Of a stretch of DNA of 28,216 nt, positions 17,150-27,237 are shown piece after piece. Location: positions 699,250-727,465 of the forward strand of contig BFEA01000277.1 in assembly GCA_003427395.1 (NCBI GenBank), given 5' to 3'. The stretch is from Chara braunii. Taxonomy: Eukaryota; Streptophyta; Charophyceae; Charales; Characeae. Position numbers and translations under genes: made by a program. The number at the start of each line of letters is the position of its first letter. Position 1 is the first letter of the stretch. The notes under the pieces were generated by a model. That model was not told the DNA's origin. It ran no database searches and saw only the letters and a program-made list of their open reading frames with translations.

Positions 17150-17380
17150 CAGAAATAAACAGACGAAACAAGGCCCAACCTAACCAATCCAAACTAAACA
17201 ACGCCAAGCTAAATCAAGTTTTAACCTAAAACCAACCCAAACCAATCCAAACCAGTCACAGACCAAACCAAACCAATTAAATGAGCCCTAACCAACCTCA
17301 CCCAATCAGACCCTTAACCAATCAAACCCATCGAACCAGACCACAAACCTATCAAACCGACCAAACTGATCAAACCATTT
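17150..17380. repeat. AACCAA/CCAAAC low-complexity tract
   Basis: A-, C-rich sequence dominated by AACCAA, CCAATCC and CAAACC is the complement in kind of the TTTG/TTGG tract 150 bp before it. Together they form a loose, low-complexity inverted repeat. Confidence 0.7.
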
Positions 17381-17880
17381 GCTAGTTAGTAACAGGTGAG
17401 AATCAATCCTTCTTTCCTTCCTTTCTTTTTCCAAGTCAATCCAAACTGTGAAAGGATTCATGCTGCAGACACCCCAGTTCCAGTCCCAGAGTCCCGAAGT
17501 GTCCCAGTCCCTGGCTGTCCCAGTTGGATAGGCCATAGGATCCGTAGGCTGAAACGCCGTAGGTCGGTAGGTGTCGGTACTGAAGCGTCATAGGTCGGTA
17601 GAAGTCCGTCCCGTACACGACAAGAAAAGTCCACAAAAGTACAGTCCAGTTCAACGGTCCCAAGTCCAATTTGCAGCATGTCCCAGGAAAGTCCAGAATG
17701 TACCGGACCGACAAAATGTTTGCAGCAGACAGGCCGCGGCTGACCGGTATTGGTCTGAAGCAGGCGAAGCCAAGTCAAGTCCTATATTTAGCTGCTACAG
17801 TGCCGCGGCTCATCACTTGTTCATTTTGCGAGATGTGGAAGTGCTGCTGCTGCTTGTGCTTTAAGGCAACTTGGGCACCT
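17381..17880. other. No gene seen; short GTCCCAG and GTAGGTCGGTAG repeats
   Basis: 17476-17525 holds several GTCCCAG motifs. GTAGGTCGGTAG at about 17561 and ATAGGTCGGTAG at about 17590 are spaced about 30 bp apart. No convincing coding region or element end was found. Confidence 0.4.
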
Positions 17881-17899
17881 CACGGCTGAGGAAGAAGAG

Positions 17900-18300
17900 G
17901 GCGCTCGAGTGTTACCTCATAGCTAGGGCAGAGTAGAGGCAGGGAGTAGGGCAGCCATAGCCGCCAAGGTTGAAGCTTACCTGAGTGGGTGTATCCAGGG
18001 TGACGGTCTAGGACCAGAGAGAGAGATAGAGTGAGGCAGAGCAGGCCAAGTCAGAGAGAAAAGCAAGACTTTGACAGAGAGAGAAGCCATAGCCGCCAAC
18101 AAGTTCAGATTCCGTTGTGTGTGTGTGTGTGGGCGGCAGAGTCGCTGGAGACAAACATTTCTTGTATATTGATAATAACTTTGAAGACGACATCTTGATA
18201 TCCTGAGTGTGTCTCGGTTTGGCTTCTCGCGTGTGAACTCTCATGTGAATGTTCATTGATGTATGCGACGTGGAACCTGATGAGTACTTGGTTCATTTCA
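17900..18300 (+). mobile_element. Probable 5' LTR of a second LTR element
   Basis: The sequence ending ...TTGGTTCATTTCA at 18300 is followed after one base by a perfect plant-type primer-binding site, so it should be the 3' part of a 5' LTR. The left limit is not determined. Internal GCAGCCATAGCCG motifs (17952 and 18088) recur near the start of the LTR at 18720. No second copy is in the window. Confidence 0.45.
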
Positions 18301-18301
18301 G

Positions 18302-18313
18302 TGGTATCAGAGC
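18302..18313 (+). promoter_or_regulatory. Primer-binding site, initiator tRNA-Met
   Basis: TGGTATCAGAGC is the exact complement of the 3' end of plant initiator tRNA-Met used to prime minus-strand DNA synthesis. It is followed by TGGTT. The internal region after it (18314-18719) is only 0.4 kb long and has no gag sequence before the next LTR, so this element is truncated or was invaded. Confidence 0.75.
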
Positions 18314-18719
18314 TGGTTCCCGCTGCATTCTCTTGGCGTGAGGTGCTGGCAAGGAAGAAGGCCAGCGGGCGATACAAAAAAACAAGGGAGATTGAGGTTT
18401 GACTGCAAGTCGAGGGCCAAAGTTGAGGGGCATACCTGCCATCGTGGAGCTTCACTGACGGAGCGCTGAAGACTAGTGAAGTGCTTCTTGCCCTGGGCTT
18501 GCCATTCTGCATTTCTTTCTGTTGTGAATGGTACTTTCCCCCGTACTTTCCTGGAGACCTCTGCTGCAAGTCGATTTTTGTTGATGTCATCTCATCATTT
18601 GAGTCAGCAGTCACACTTATTGTCATCAATTTGATCTGCCTGTTGAGTCAGAGACCAATCTCTCCTCGAGGAAAGGCTCCTCCCCCTTGTGGGGGAAGAG
18701 GTTAGGGTTGCCGGTCTAC

Positions 18720-19163
18720 CAGGCAGCCATAGCCGAGCTGCGCTGCTGTAAGCTGGGTGTGGCTCAGGGTGGTCCTTGGGTGCAAGTGGCATCTGTGTGT
18801 TGAGGAACGAGCTTGTGAGTGAGGCGAGAGACATACCTGGTGCTGGAAGCGTGCGGCATTGGCCGCTATCTGCTCGTACTTCGGGAAAGCTGTTGTCGTC
18901 ACCTTCGGCATTGTAGTATAGGCTAGATAGGATCTGCCATATGTAGTCTGGGCGCCGAGCACCAGATAGGATATCAACATTGGTTCTTCGTTGATGATGA
19001 TGATGGGACTATTTCAGCATTGTCAATTATGAACTCTTGGTGTGCTATTATTTGGTGAAACTCGTGATGCGATTCTGCTGTTGGTTCGAGATCACGACTA
19101 TCTGGTCTCATATGTATGATGCTGTTTGATTGCTGAAGTTCGCTATTGCTCATCTTCCTTGCA
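18720..19163 (+). mobile_element. 5' LTR of the 8.5-kb chromovirus
   Basis: 444 bp, aligned without gaps to 26784-27227 with about 21 differences by eye, so about 95 percent identical. It ends CTTCCTTGCA in canonical CA. The start, CAGGCAGCCATAGCCG, is set by where similarity begins and does not show the usual TG. The five bases outside the pair (TCTAC and TATAT) do not match, so no target duplication is seen. Confidence 0.8.
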
Positions 19164-19166
19164 ATT

Positions 19167-19178
19167 TGGTATCCGAGC
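19167..19178 (+). promoter_or_regulatory. Primer-binding site (one-base variant)
   Basis: TGGTATCCGAGC differs at one base from the initiator tRNA-Met complement TGGTATCAGAGC and starts three bases after the LTR end, which fixes the 3' boundary of the LTR and the plus orientation of the element. Confidence 0.8.
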
Positions 19179-19477
19179 TGTGGTACGATTGCGCTCATCT
19201 GGCGCTTGTCTTCTGCCTNGTACGGTACATACATGCGGTCTGCTTGGCGAGTTTGGCTGTAAGTGGTGTGTAGTGAGGAGGGCGGAGATGAGTGATTGGC
19301 GACCCAGGAGGTGAGGGGATCGCCAGGAAGGCTACGTGTGTAATGTGGGTGTTGGACAGTGTGATGAGAACTATCTAATGGTTGACTGATGCTGAGGTGG
19401 AACGGCGAGACAATGCTGGTTGTGCCGATGCAGTGACTGGTCATCGCAATCCCGGACAACCCCCCTACCAGGCGGTT

Positions 19478-19528
19478 GGGGGAGACGTCCGGCCGAGACG
19501 TCCGGCCATCAGACGACTGGTAACCTAG
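19478..19528 (-). mobile_element. CTAGGTTACC element end inside the chromovirus leader
   Basis: On the minus strand the end reads CTAGGTTACCAGTCG at 19528 and is followed by two copies of GGCCGGACGTCTC-type sequence. It matches the insertion end at 1284 in the first ten bases. The partner end is not identified. Confidence 0.4.
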
Positions 19529-19727
19529 TCTATAACCCTATATTTTTAACTTGTTTTTCTGTTTTTTTTTTTTAGCCATAAAAATATCTTTGTGTTAAAA
19601 AAAAAAAAAAAAACTCATTTCATCTTTTTTTTTTTTTAATTATGTTTTTGATTTTTTTAAATATAGTCAAAGCTCAAAAAATAAAAATAAAAATATAAGG
19701 TTATAGAGCTCAAAAATATCTATATCC

Positions 19728-19747
19728 CTGTTTGTGACGATATATAG
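19728..19747 (+). repeat. Tail fragment of hammerhead repeat family
   Basis: CTGTTTGTGACGATATATAG is the 3' terminus shared by the hammerhead repeats (compare the minus strand of 9997-10014). Nothing else of the repeat is present. Confidence 0.55.
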
Positions 19748-19805
19748 CCCATGAAAAAAATCATCGCGAGTCTCATTGTAACCCGTCTAACGAGCTTTTG
19801 AACGG

Positions 19806-19862
19806 GATTCAACGTGGATTCAACGCGCGTTGAATCTTTCAACGCGAAACCCACGTTGAATC
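19806..19862. repeat. Nested palindromes
   Basis: GATTCAACGTGG at 19806-19817 is the reverse complement of 19851-19862, and inside it GATTCAACGCGCGTTGAATC at 19817-19836 is a perfect 20-bp palindrome. A further TTCAACGCG follows at 19838-19846. The whole can fold into a cruciform or a two-hairpin RNA. Confidence 0.8.
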
Positions 19863-20651
19863 GATTTTCGAACACACAGATGATACGCATGTTCATGCTG
19901 TTGCCCTAGATGCGAAAGTGTGCTAAGATCCATACTTGTGTATAATTGTGATGAAAATGTGTCATCATTGTAAACTTGTTGGATATTTCATTTCTTTAGG
20001 TTAATATTCCTAAGTTTGACAGACATACCCATCCTCTCGCCCGAGACGGTTGTTTGGATGTTTTATGAGATCTTGACTTCTTTAGAAGTGTCATGATAGT
20101 AACACCCATTCTCTCGCCCGAGATGCGGAAGTGTACTTGGGGGAAGACGTTAAATTGCCCCTGGATCAGCCAATGATTGTAAGGCTCGTTGCACGCGGGG
20201 ATAATCCAGTGCACGCCTGGCCAGCTCAGCAGATACTCGGGGCACAGGGGAACACACACCTTTTAGACACGCGGCGCTCTCCGGATCGCTCAGGGACGCT
20301 GACGTCAAGTGACATTCAGGGGAACTAAGGAGGGTAGATTTCAGGTGATCAGTTCGAGAAAAATTTCATACTGTCCTATCCACACAAATGATTCTATTTT
20401 TGTGTTTTGATTAGTTAGGTGTACAACCATTGACATCTGACAGACAACATTAGTTAGAACTGTTATTTGTTCCTTATGCTTCTGTTTGCGGACTAGTCAA
20501 ACTAAAAATAGATTCGTTTGTAGGCATCTGACCTACCTGTTGACCCCAAATATATCTACTCCAAAATAGCCATCAATAAATTGGTCTGTGCACTATACTG
20601 CGGTAGGCACCCAGAGTGCATTAGTGCAGCTTGTGTACAGTGTTGTAGCTT

Positions 20652-22620
20652 ATGAGCGACGAGGAGGACACTAGAGAGGACGACCGGATCTTGCGATCGG
20701 CAAGGCGCCCGATTGCCCACTTGGCATCAGGACCAGAGGGTGACAGGTACTTGTTCCGCCAATGTAGAGAAAGGTTCCAGCAGCAGAGGAGGGCTAGAGC
20801 AGCAGAAGCTAGTCGGGCACCTGTGAGTGAAGTCGCAGCTTCAGAAGCTATGGGTACTTCTGCGCAGCAGACTACTCAGGCCGGTACTTCAGGATCTGTC
20901 GGGTCAACGGTCGCAGAGAACCAGAGTCAGTCCACTGGCGTAATGCCAAGCCAGCCAATAGTGTTGACTCCAGACGAGATCGCCATACAACAAGCAGCAT
21001 TGCCGAAGGTACAGCTACAGAAGGCATTAAAAGAGATAAAAGCGGCGAAGGAAAGGATGATTAGAAGAAGAGCCAGGATGCACAGAGACAAGCGGACGTT
21101 AGTGAGTTAGAGGAGATGGACTTGACGCACGTGACTGATGACGTGAGGATCATACGGTCCGTCCTGCTAGATGTAGTTGAGATGCAGGACCATCAGACAA
21201 CCATCCTTCATGACATTCAGCAAAGTCTGGCCCTATTGGTTGGGCGAGAGCAGGCAACGTCGCCAATGTCCGGGCGTGGTGCCTGGCCCATTGTACAACC
21301 TCCTCCTTTTGTCCCACCAGCGACTGGGGTATCCCCATATGTAGCCCCATCATCGGTCGCAATCATTTCCCTGGACATGCCGCTATCAGGAGGGGTATCA
21401 GCAGAAACTAGTTTGCAGGTTCCTGTACAGACAGTGTTCACCCAATCTCCGTTGCAGGTTGTGGTTACCACACAGCCTGCTGTCTCGCAGCCTGTACAGC
21501 CACAGGGTACATAGCCCCAGCAGCTAGCACAGCGGCCCGTGTCACAGGGTCCACTGCCCGGAGTGATGCAGGGACCGGGACAAACACAGTGGGTACCAAA
21601 GACGGTCGTCGCCACTATAAACCCTTCCCAGGGGATAAGAGGGGCGAAGACCTCGACACATGGTTGAGGGCAGTGCCTGTTTATGTCAAGTGCAAGCTTA
21701 CCTTGCCGCACGAGGAAGTGTTTGTGGCTACATCCTTTCTAGAGGGTAGTGCAGCACGATGGTCGAGTGGTTTAGTGCAACTACAGGGGTACGATCATGA
21801 CTACTGCGCTTGGGCAGCCCACCAAAAACTGGAGGACTTCCTCAAGATGGTGGAAGAAAGTTGGCACAATCCTCAGGAGGCCCAAAAGGCCACTGACGCG
21901 ATCTTGACACTGCACACTCAGCAGTTTAAGTCAATCAGGGGGGCCACCGACGTTGTAGAGCGTCTGATATGTGTCCCTGGGGTGCGCTATGTCCCCCAGG
22001 TTTTACTCACCTCCTCCCTGAGATGCTTTCCAATGCCTCTCAGGAATCAGTTGGCAGGTGAGGCCAACATCAATGTTCACAACTTCCCCTCGTTTAGCAA
22101 GAACGCCCTAGACCTTGAAGCGAAGATAGGGCATGGACATAATCCCACTACGGGTGGTAGGAAGAAAACACTGCCTCCCAACTGGAAGGCGAAGGGCCTC
22201 ATTATGTTTGTCGATAACGATGGTTCAACCATCGAATTAGACGACAACTTCCAGGAGGGAGTAGGTTCAGAGGCTGGCAGCGTAGAAGCTTCAGAGGGTG
22301 GAGTAGTCGCCGCCGTAGCTAAGAAAGGTAAGGCGACCGGTAGACGCCGCGGAGGCTCCCGGTCTAGGAGTCAAGTTGACCCCAATGCTCCTCCATGGGA
22401 GAAAGCGGATCTCACAGAGGACGTGTGGAGAGATCGGTATTCACGGCAGGCCTGTATTCTTTGTGGTCAATATGGCCATAGCCAATATAAGTCCCGCAAT
22501 AAGAAGGCGGCCGAAAAAATCCCGCCTACGATGGGGCAGGCGGTAGGATCCTCCGCTTCCGTTGGCAGCAATGTTGCCAGTACTTATGGCAGTGCTCCGG
22601 GAAACACGTCGGGCCAGTAG
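20652..22620 (+). pseudogene. gag (capsid/nucleocapsid) of chromovirus, broken
   Basis: Three pieces in three frames. 20652-21110 has an acidic start (MSDEEDTREDD), a Gln/Ala/Ser-rich middle and a basic helical end. A small deletion near 21090 shifts the frame into 21116-21514, a helical segment with LLDVVEMQDHQTTILHDIQQ and a Pro/Val/Gln-rich linker. TAG at about 21512 interrupts it, and a frame change near 21613 leads to 21589-22620. That piece has the Retrotrans_gag-like capsid core (FPGDKRGEDLDTWL, SFLEGSAARWSSGL, DALTL-like and RNQLAG blocks), a basic stretch and a zinc knuckle C289-C292-H297 in which the last Cys is Ser302. Gag would package the element RNA. With a lost zinc ligand and several breaks it is not functional. 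Confidence 0.8.
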
Positions 22621-22799
22621 GAATTGTAGCTGTTCCTGCTAGGGTCGAGGTGGTGGAGACACCCTCACCATCTCGAGAGATGGCCCAAGCTACTGACTCC
22701 AGCGTCGTCCCGCAAGCACATTTAGACCCATCGAGCCTCTGTTCGATGAATGTGTTTAGAGTCCTTAGAGGAGCTAGAGGAGTGGTCTAGATCAGACCC

Positions 22800-23245
22800 G
22801 CTAGCTTCTTGGACGGCCCTAGTCAAAGCCCCTAAGGGTGAGATGTTCGTCAGCGAGGTGGTCACTGGCGGCCGCCGGGGCCTATTATAACACTTGCTCA
22901 ACTAGGAACTTTATTAGTCGCGGGTGCATTGAGAGGCTGTGCTTACAGGGGCAAGTGCAGCGCTTGAGTCGACCTGTGGAGTCGACCTGTGCCAACAAAC
23001 AGCGCATGGTAGTCAACGACTACCTCCAGGATGTGGAGTGTTGTTTCCCGTACGCGGGAGGGGAATTCAGACATCGCGTCTCGTTCCTAGTGAGCGATGA
23101 ACTCCCCATGGACATGTTGTTAGGTATGTCCTACCCCTCTATGGCACAACCCCAGTTTGACTGGGACCGAAAAAAAAAGTGGTCAAACACACTTTGCCAG
23201 GTGGAGGGACCGCCAGATTACGTAAGTTTAAAGCTAGTAGTCTGA
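22800..23245 (+). pseudogene. Retropepsin domain of chromovirus, catalytic site lost
   Basis: The sequence reads APKGEMFVSEVVTGG in one frame, then shifts near 22873 into AYYNTCSTRNFISRGCIE, where retropepsins have DTG or DSG. The catalytic Asp is Asn18 and the Gly is Cys20 (numbered from the ATG at 22838). The downstream flap and second hallmark, DMLLGMSYPSMAQPQFDW, match the usual ILGMDWL...IDW region. The protease would have cut the Gag-Pol precursor. Loss of the catalytic Asp alone makes it inactive. The 22621-22800 region upstream has several stops. Confidence 0.75.
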
Positions 23246-25043
23246 TTGAGTCCCATGGATGCATGTGTGCGGCCGCGTTCTATAACTATTATAAGCAAAA
23301 TCAGGAGGAGGGTATGTATCTAGTTTACGTCTCTGCTGCAGGCGAGCCGGTGAAATGCCGTCGGAGATAGAGGGAGTACTTGCTAAGTACCCTGATCTAT
23401 TTGGAGAGCCGACAGGGGTTGTAGAGAGGGAGGTCGTCCACGTGATAGAGATTATGCCAGGGTCTACCATCCCGAAGGGTAGGATCTATCGGATGTCTCC
23501 AGGCGAGCTCGATGAGCTTCGCCGACAACTCAAGGAACTTGTAGAGAAGGGTTGGATCCGGTCGAGTGTCTCTCCTTATGGGTCTCCAGTACTATTCGTA
23601 CCTAAGAAGGAGGGCACACTCAGGATGTGCATTGACTATAGGGGCCTCAACGCCATCACTGTTAAGAACAGAGAGCCCCTACCCCGCATCAACGATTTGC
23701 TAGATAGAGTGCAAGGGTGTCGATACTTCAGTAAGATAGATCTGAAGTCCGGGTACCATCAGATTGCCATCCGGCCCGAGGATCAACACAAAAACGCCTT
23801 TCAGACCAGGTACGGTCTGTACGAGTTTGTGGTGATGCCTTTTGACCTTTGCAATGCTCCTGGCACCTTTCAGCACGCTATGAATCGGATATTCCATGAC
23901 TACTTGGATAATTTTGTCATCGTGCACCTCGATGACCTACTTATTTTTAGTAAGACTGTCAAGGAGCACGTTGCACATTTGGACAAAGTCCTCAGTCTCC
24001 TGCGACAGCACAAGTTTAAGATCAACGGTGAGAAGTGCGAGTTTGGCCGCACCTGTGTCTTGTACTTGGGTCATCAGATTTCCGCGGAAGGGTTGAAGCC
24101 CGATGACGGGAAGGTGGCCAGCATTCGTGACTGGCCGCGTCCTCAGTCTGTGACTGAGATGAGATCTTTCTTAGGGATGACCGGCTACTATCGCAACTTT
24201 GTGGAGAACTATAGCATAGTTGCCGCCCCTTTGACTGATCTGACCCGCCTTGACACCCCATGGGAGTGGACTGAGAGATGCGAGGCTGCTTTCAGACATC
24301 TGAAGCATGTGTTGACGCATTACGAAGTATTGAAACTTCCTGATACTGACAAGCCATTGATAGTGACTACGGATGCTAGGCAATATGGCATAGGCGCCGT
24401 ACTTGCACAACAGGAGGGGAAAAAGTTGAGGCCTGTTGAGTACATGATTAAGAAAATGCCATCTCAGAAGTTGGCTAAGTCCACCTATGAGAAGGAACTC
24501 TATGCGGTTTATAAGGCTCTGACCCATTGGAGGCATTACCTCCTTGGGAGGTTCTTCATCCTCAGGACTGATCATCAAACCCTGAGATGGATGAGAACTC
24601 AGCCGGTACTCTTTGACGCTCTCAAGCGTTGGATCGAAGTCGTTGAGCAGTATGACTTCGAGCCCCTGTACATCAAGGACGAGTACAACAAGGTTGCTGA
24701 TGCCTTGTCGCGTAGACCTGATTTCTCAGGAGCGCTTATTACTGAGTTCAATCTTGCGGACAATGATACTCGGACTTTGGTGGAAGCCTATCGCGAGGAT
24801 CCCTCCATGTCTGAGATCATCCGCAGACTCGAGGTGAAGGGCAAAGCGACTTCTGCTGAGTTTGAGTTGGTCAATGGCTTGTTGTTCCTTGAGAAGGCTG
24901 GGAATAAACGTTTGTGTGTTCCAAATAGAGAGTCTTTGAGTCGTTTGTTTTTAGGTGAGTGTCATGATGCCACCGACCATTTTGGGTACAAGAAGACCGC
25001 AGCCAATCTGCTGCAGAGGTTCTGGTGGCCCATGATGATGTGA
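23246..25043 (+). pseudogene. pol: reverse transcriptase and RNase H of chromovirus
   Basis: A single open frame of 562 codons starts at 23355. The upstream linker (GCMCAAAFYNYY, VYVSAAGEPVK) is in another frame and joins near 23350. RT motifs are in order: VPKKEGTLRMCIDYRGLN, KIDLKSGYHQI with catalytic Asp129, MPFDLCNAPGTFQ (family usually MPFGLCNAPATFQ), and VHLDDLLIF, where YxDD has become HLDD (His191, Asp193, Asp194). RNase H follows with Asp340 (TTDARQYGIGAVL), Glu381 (YEKELYAVY) and Asp406 (RTDHQTL), then NKVADALSRRPD. The integrase zinc-binding His pair (His537, His542) begins before an in-frame TGA at 25041-25043. Catalytic carboxylates are intact, but the His and Asp substitutions in conserved motifs suggest reduced or no activity. 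Confidence 0.9.
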
Positions 25044-26271
25044 GACGCTCAACTGTACGTGGAGACTTGTCAGGTCTGTCAAAGGGACAAGCCACGTACT
25101 CAGGCTCCTCTTGGGCTCCTGAAGTCCCTTCCGATTCCGGAAAGGCGTGGTGAGAGTTCGTCCATGGACTTCATGGATACGCTGGTCACCAGCAAGAGTG
25201 GGATGAGACACATCTTCGTTATCGCGGATAGATTTAGTAAGTATGCTAGATTAGTAGCAATGCCAGAAACAGCAAGAACGGAGTACGTGATCAGAATGTT
25301 TAAAGAGAACTGGGTCAGGGGTTTTGGTTTACTGAAATCCATTATCAGTGACAGGGATGTCCGATTGGAAGGCCGCTGCTGCAGAGCAGGGAACCCAGTT
25401 GCAGATGACTTCTGGGAATCACCCAGAGGCCAACGGCTAGGCCGAGCAACTAAATCGCGTTGTACAACACCTGTTGAGGCATTACATCAAGCCCAACCAG
25501 GTGGACTGGGATGAGAAGCTTGCTCTCATCGCCAGTCTATACAACAATGCGGTACATAGCGCCACCGGGGTGAGCCCAAACAGTTTGCTATTGACTTTCA
25601 AGCCTAGACTACCATTAGATTTTCTCCTTCCTGAGAATCAGTCAACTGCTGCACCAGGTACTTGAGAATTTGCTTACCGGTATGAACAAAAGATGCAGCA
25701 GGCTGTAGAACAGATGCAAAAAGCACAGGCGGCTATGATAGAATCTGCGAACAAACACCGTCGTGAGTCTTCATTTCAGGTTGGGAACAGAGTCTGGGTT
25801 AAGTCCTCAGAACTGGGACAGGAGCACGGGATCTCCCGCAAGCTCATGCCACAGTACTTTGTACCATGGGAAGTCTTAGATATTGTTGGGACTGATCCGG
25901 ATGGACCTTCTTATGTAGTCCGGATCCCTGGTCATCTCCGTACTTACCCTGTCTTTCACGCCTCCAAGCTTGCACCGTTCAAAGAAACAGATCAGTTTCC
26001 ATCTCGCCGCTCAATGCTGCCCCCAACCATGGACGGAAAGGTGGATATCGATGATATCGTGGACCACAGGGAGCTGCCAGTGTCAAGACCAACAGGTAGG
26101 GGACGTCCTCCGAAACCGAAGCTGCAGTATCGCGTTCGATTCCGGCATCACACTGATCCGAAGGAGGACCGCTGGTCCACCAGGGAGGAACTCATGCAGA
26201 CCGCTCCTCAAGTTGTAGCCCATTACGAGAGATCTCTTCAGAAAGGAAAGCGCCTCATGATTGAAGACTGA
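25044..26271 (+). pseudogene. Integrase with chromodomain, broken
   Basis: After the TGA at 25041 the same frame continues with the CxxC of the HHCC zinc domain (25068-25079) and the catalytic core: MDFMDTL with the first Asp at 25167, and ISDRDVR with the second Asp at 25350. A deletion at about 25361-25372 shifts the frame. The core resumes as LQMTSGNHPEANG, TAG at 25438-25440, then AEQLNRVVQHLLRHYI with the third acidic residue, Glu, at 25444. TGA at 25663-25665 interrupts again. 25693-26271 holds the C-terminal domain (VGNRVWVKSSEL, YVVRIPGHLRTYPVFHASKL) and from residue 117 a chromodomain-like segment (VDIDDIVDHRE ... YRVRFR ... DRWSTREELMQ). This is the mark of chromoviruses, which target heterochromatin. 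Confidence 0.85.
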
Positions 26272-26783
26272 GCTTCTCAGAGGACTGTTGAAGCTAAGGA
26301 GGAGGGAATGCGAGGCCACTGCCTCTATGAGCCCCATAAGGCCCCATTTTGAAGCTCGTCGGCCGCCCTAAGTGAAGGCAGGCTCGACGAGGCCCTCAGG
26401 GTCCTATTCTGGCCACCACGCAACTCAAGGTTCAGGCAGTTGCGCAGCGCCAGTTGGTTGAGAGAATCCAGGCCCTGGGACGCCTGTGTGAATGTATGGA
26501 AAGCAGGCCCTGGGCTGGATACGGGTACTAGGCCAAACACAGGCCAAAGGCAGTTGGGTGCATGCAACCACCTCAGGCCCAAGGCCTGCTCTCGTTCGTG
26601 CTGGGCCTCAGGCTACGAGGGCCTACTGGAAGCTTCCTGGGACCAGACGTAGGCAGGCCACTTCGATATAGCAAAGGGCCTGCCTCCGCATTCGCCATTC
26701 GGGTGCTGGCTGCATGCTGCGCAAGCGCTGCTACGCTATTTGCTGGCTGGCGCCTACGCGCTCACGGGCGAGCAGGGAAGGAG
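26272..26783 (+). other. Chromovirus 3' untranslated region
   Basis: No ORF of note. Rich in CAGGCC/GGCCT motifs, with hairpins such as GGCAGGCC...GGGCCTGCC (26653-26685) and GCCGCCCTAAGTGAAGGC near 26361. The purine-rich AGCAGGGAAGGAG at 26771-26783 directly before the LTR is the likely polypurine tract. Inverted relatives of this region lie at 14290-15060. Confidence 0.55.
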
Positions 26784-27227
26784 CAGGCAGCCATAGCCGA
26801 ACTGCGCTGCTGTAAGCTGGGTGTGGCGTAGGGTGGTCCTTGGGTGCAAGTGGCATCTGTGTGTTGAGGAACGAGGTTGTGAGTGAGGCGAGAGATATAC
26901 CTGGTGCTGGAAGCGTGCGGCATTGGCTGCTATCTCTTCGTACTTCGGGAAAGTCGTTGTCGTCAACTTCGACATTGTAGTATAGGCTAGATAAGATCTG
27001 CCATATGTAGTCTGGGCGCCGAGCGCCAGATAGGATATCAACATTGGTTCTTCGTTGATGATGATGATGGGACTATTTCAGAATTGTCAATTATGAACTC
27101 TTGGTGTGCCCTTATTTGGTGAAACGCGTGATGCAATTCTGCTGTTGGTTCGAGGTCACGACTATCTGGTCTCATATGTATGATGCTGTTTGATTGCTGA
27201 AGTTCGCTATCGCTCATCTTCCTTGCA
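26784..27227 (+). mobile_element. 3' LTR of the chromovirus
   Basis: 444 bp, gap-free match to the 5' LTR, ending CTTCCTTGCA. A TATATATATA tract and a hammerhead repeat follow at once. The GGGCGCCGAGCGCC palindrome is intact here and has one change in the 5' LTR. Confidence 0.85.
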
Positions 27228-27237
27228 TATATATATA

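Larger units (their letters stand above)
19179..20651 (+). other. Chromovirus leader with nested insertions
   Basis: 1.5 kb without a gene. It contains an inverted CTAGGTTACC element end with GACGTCCGGCC direct repeats (about 19478-19528), T and A homopolymers (19560-19640), a hammerhead-repeat tail fragment (19728-19747), a nested palindrome (19806-19862), and a repeated CTCTCGCCCGAGA at 20034-20046 and 20111-20123. A leader this long and patchwork suggests later insertions into the element. Confidence 0.5.

Noticed and set aside
18277-18290. CTGATGAG near an LTR end
   Set aside because: No GAAA or stem II follows. It is a chance match to the hammerhead core word.
18720-27227. Target-site duplication for the chromovirus
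   Set aside because: The flanking five bases TCTAC and TATAT differ. Either the flank was rearranged or the 5' boundary is misplaced.
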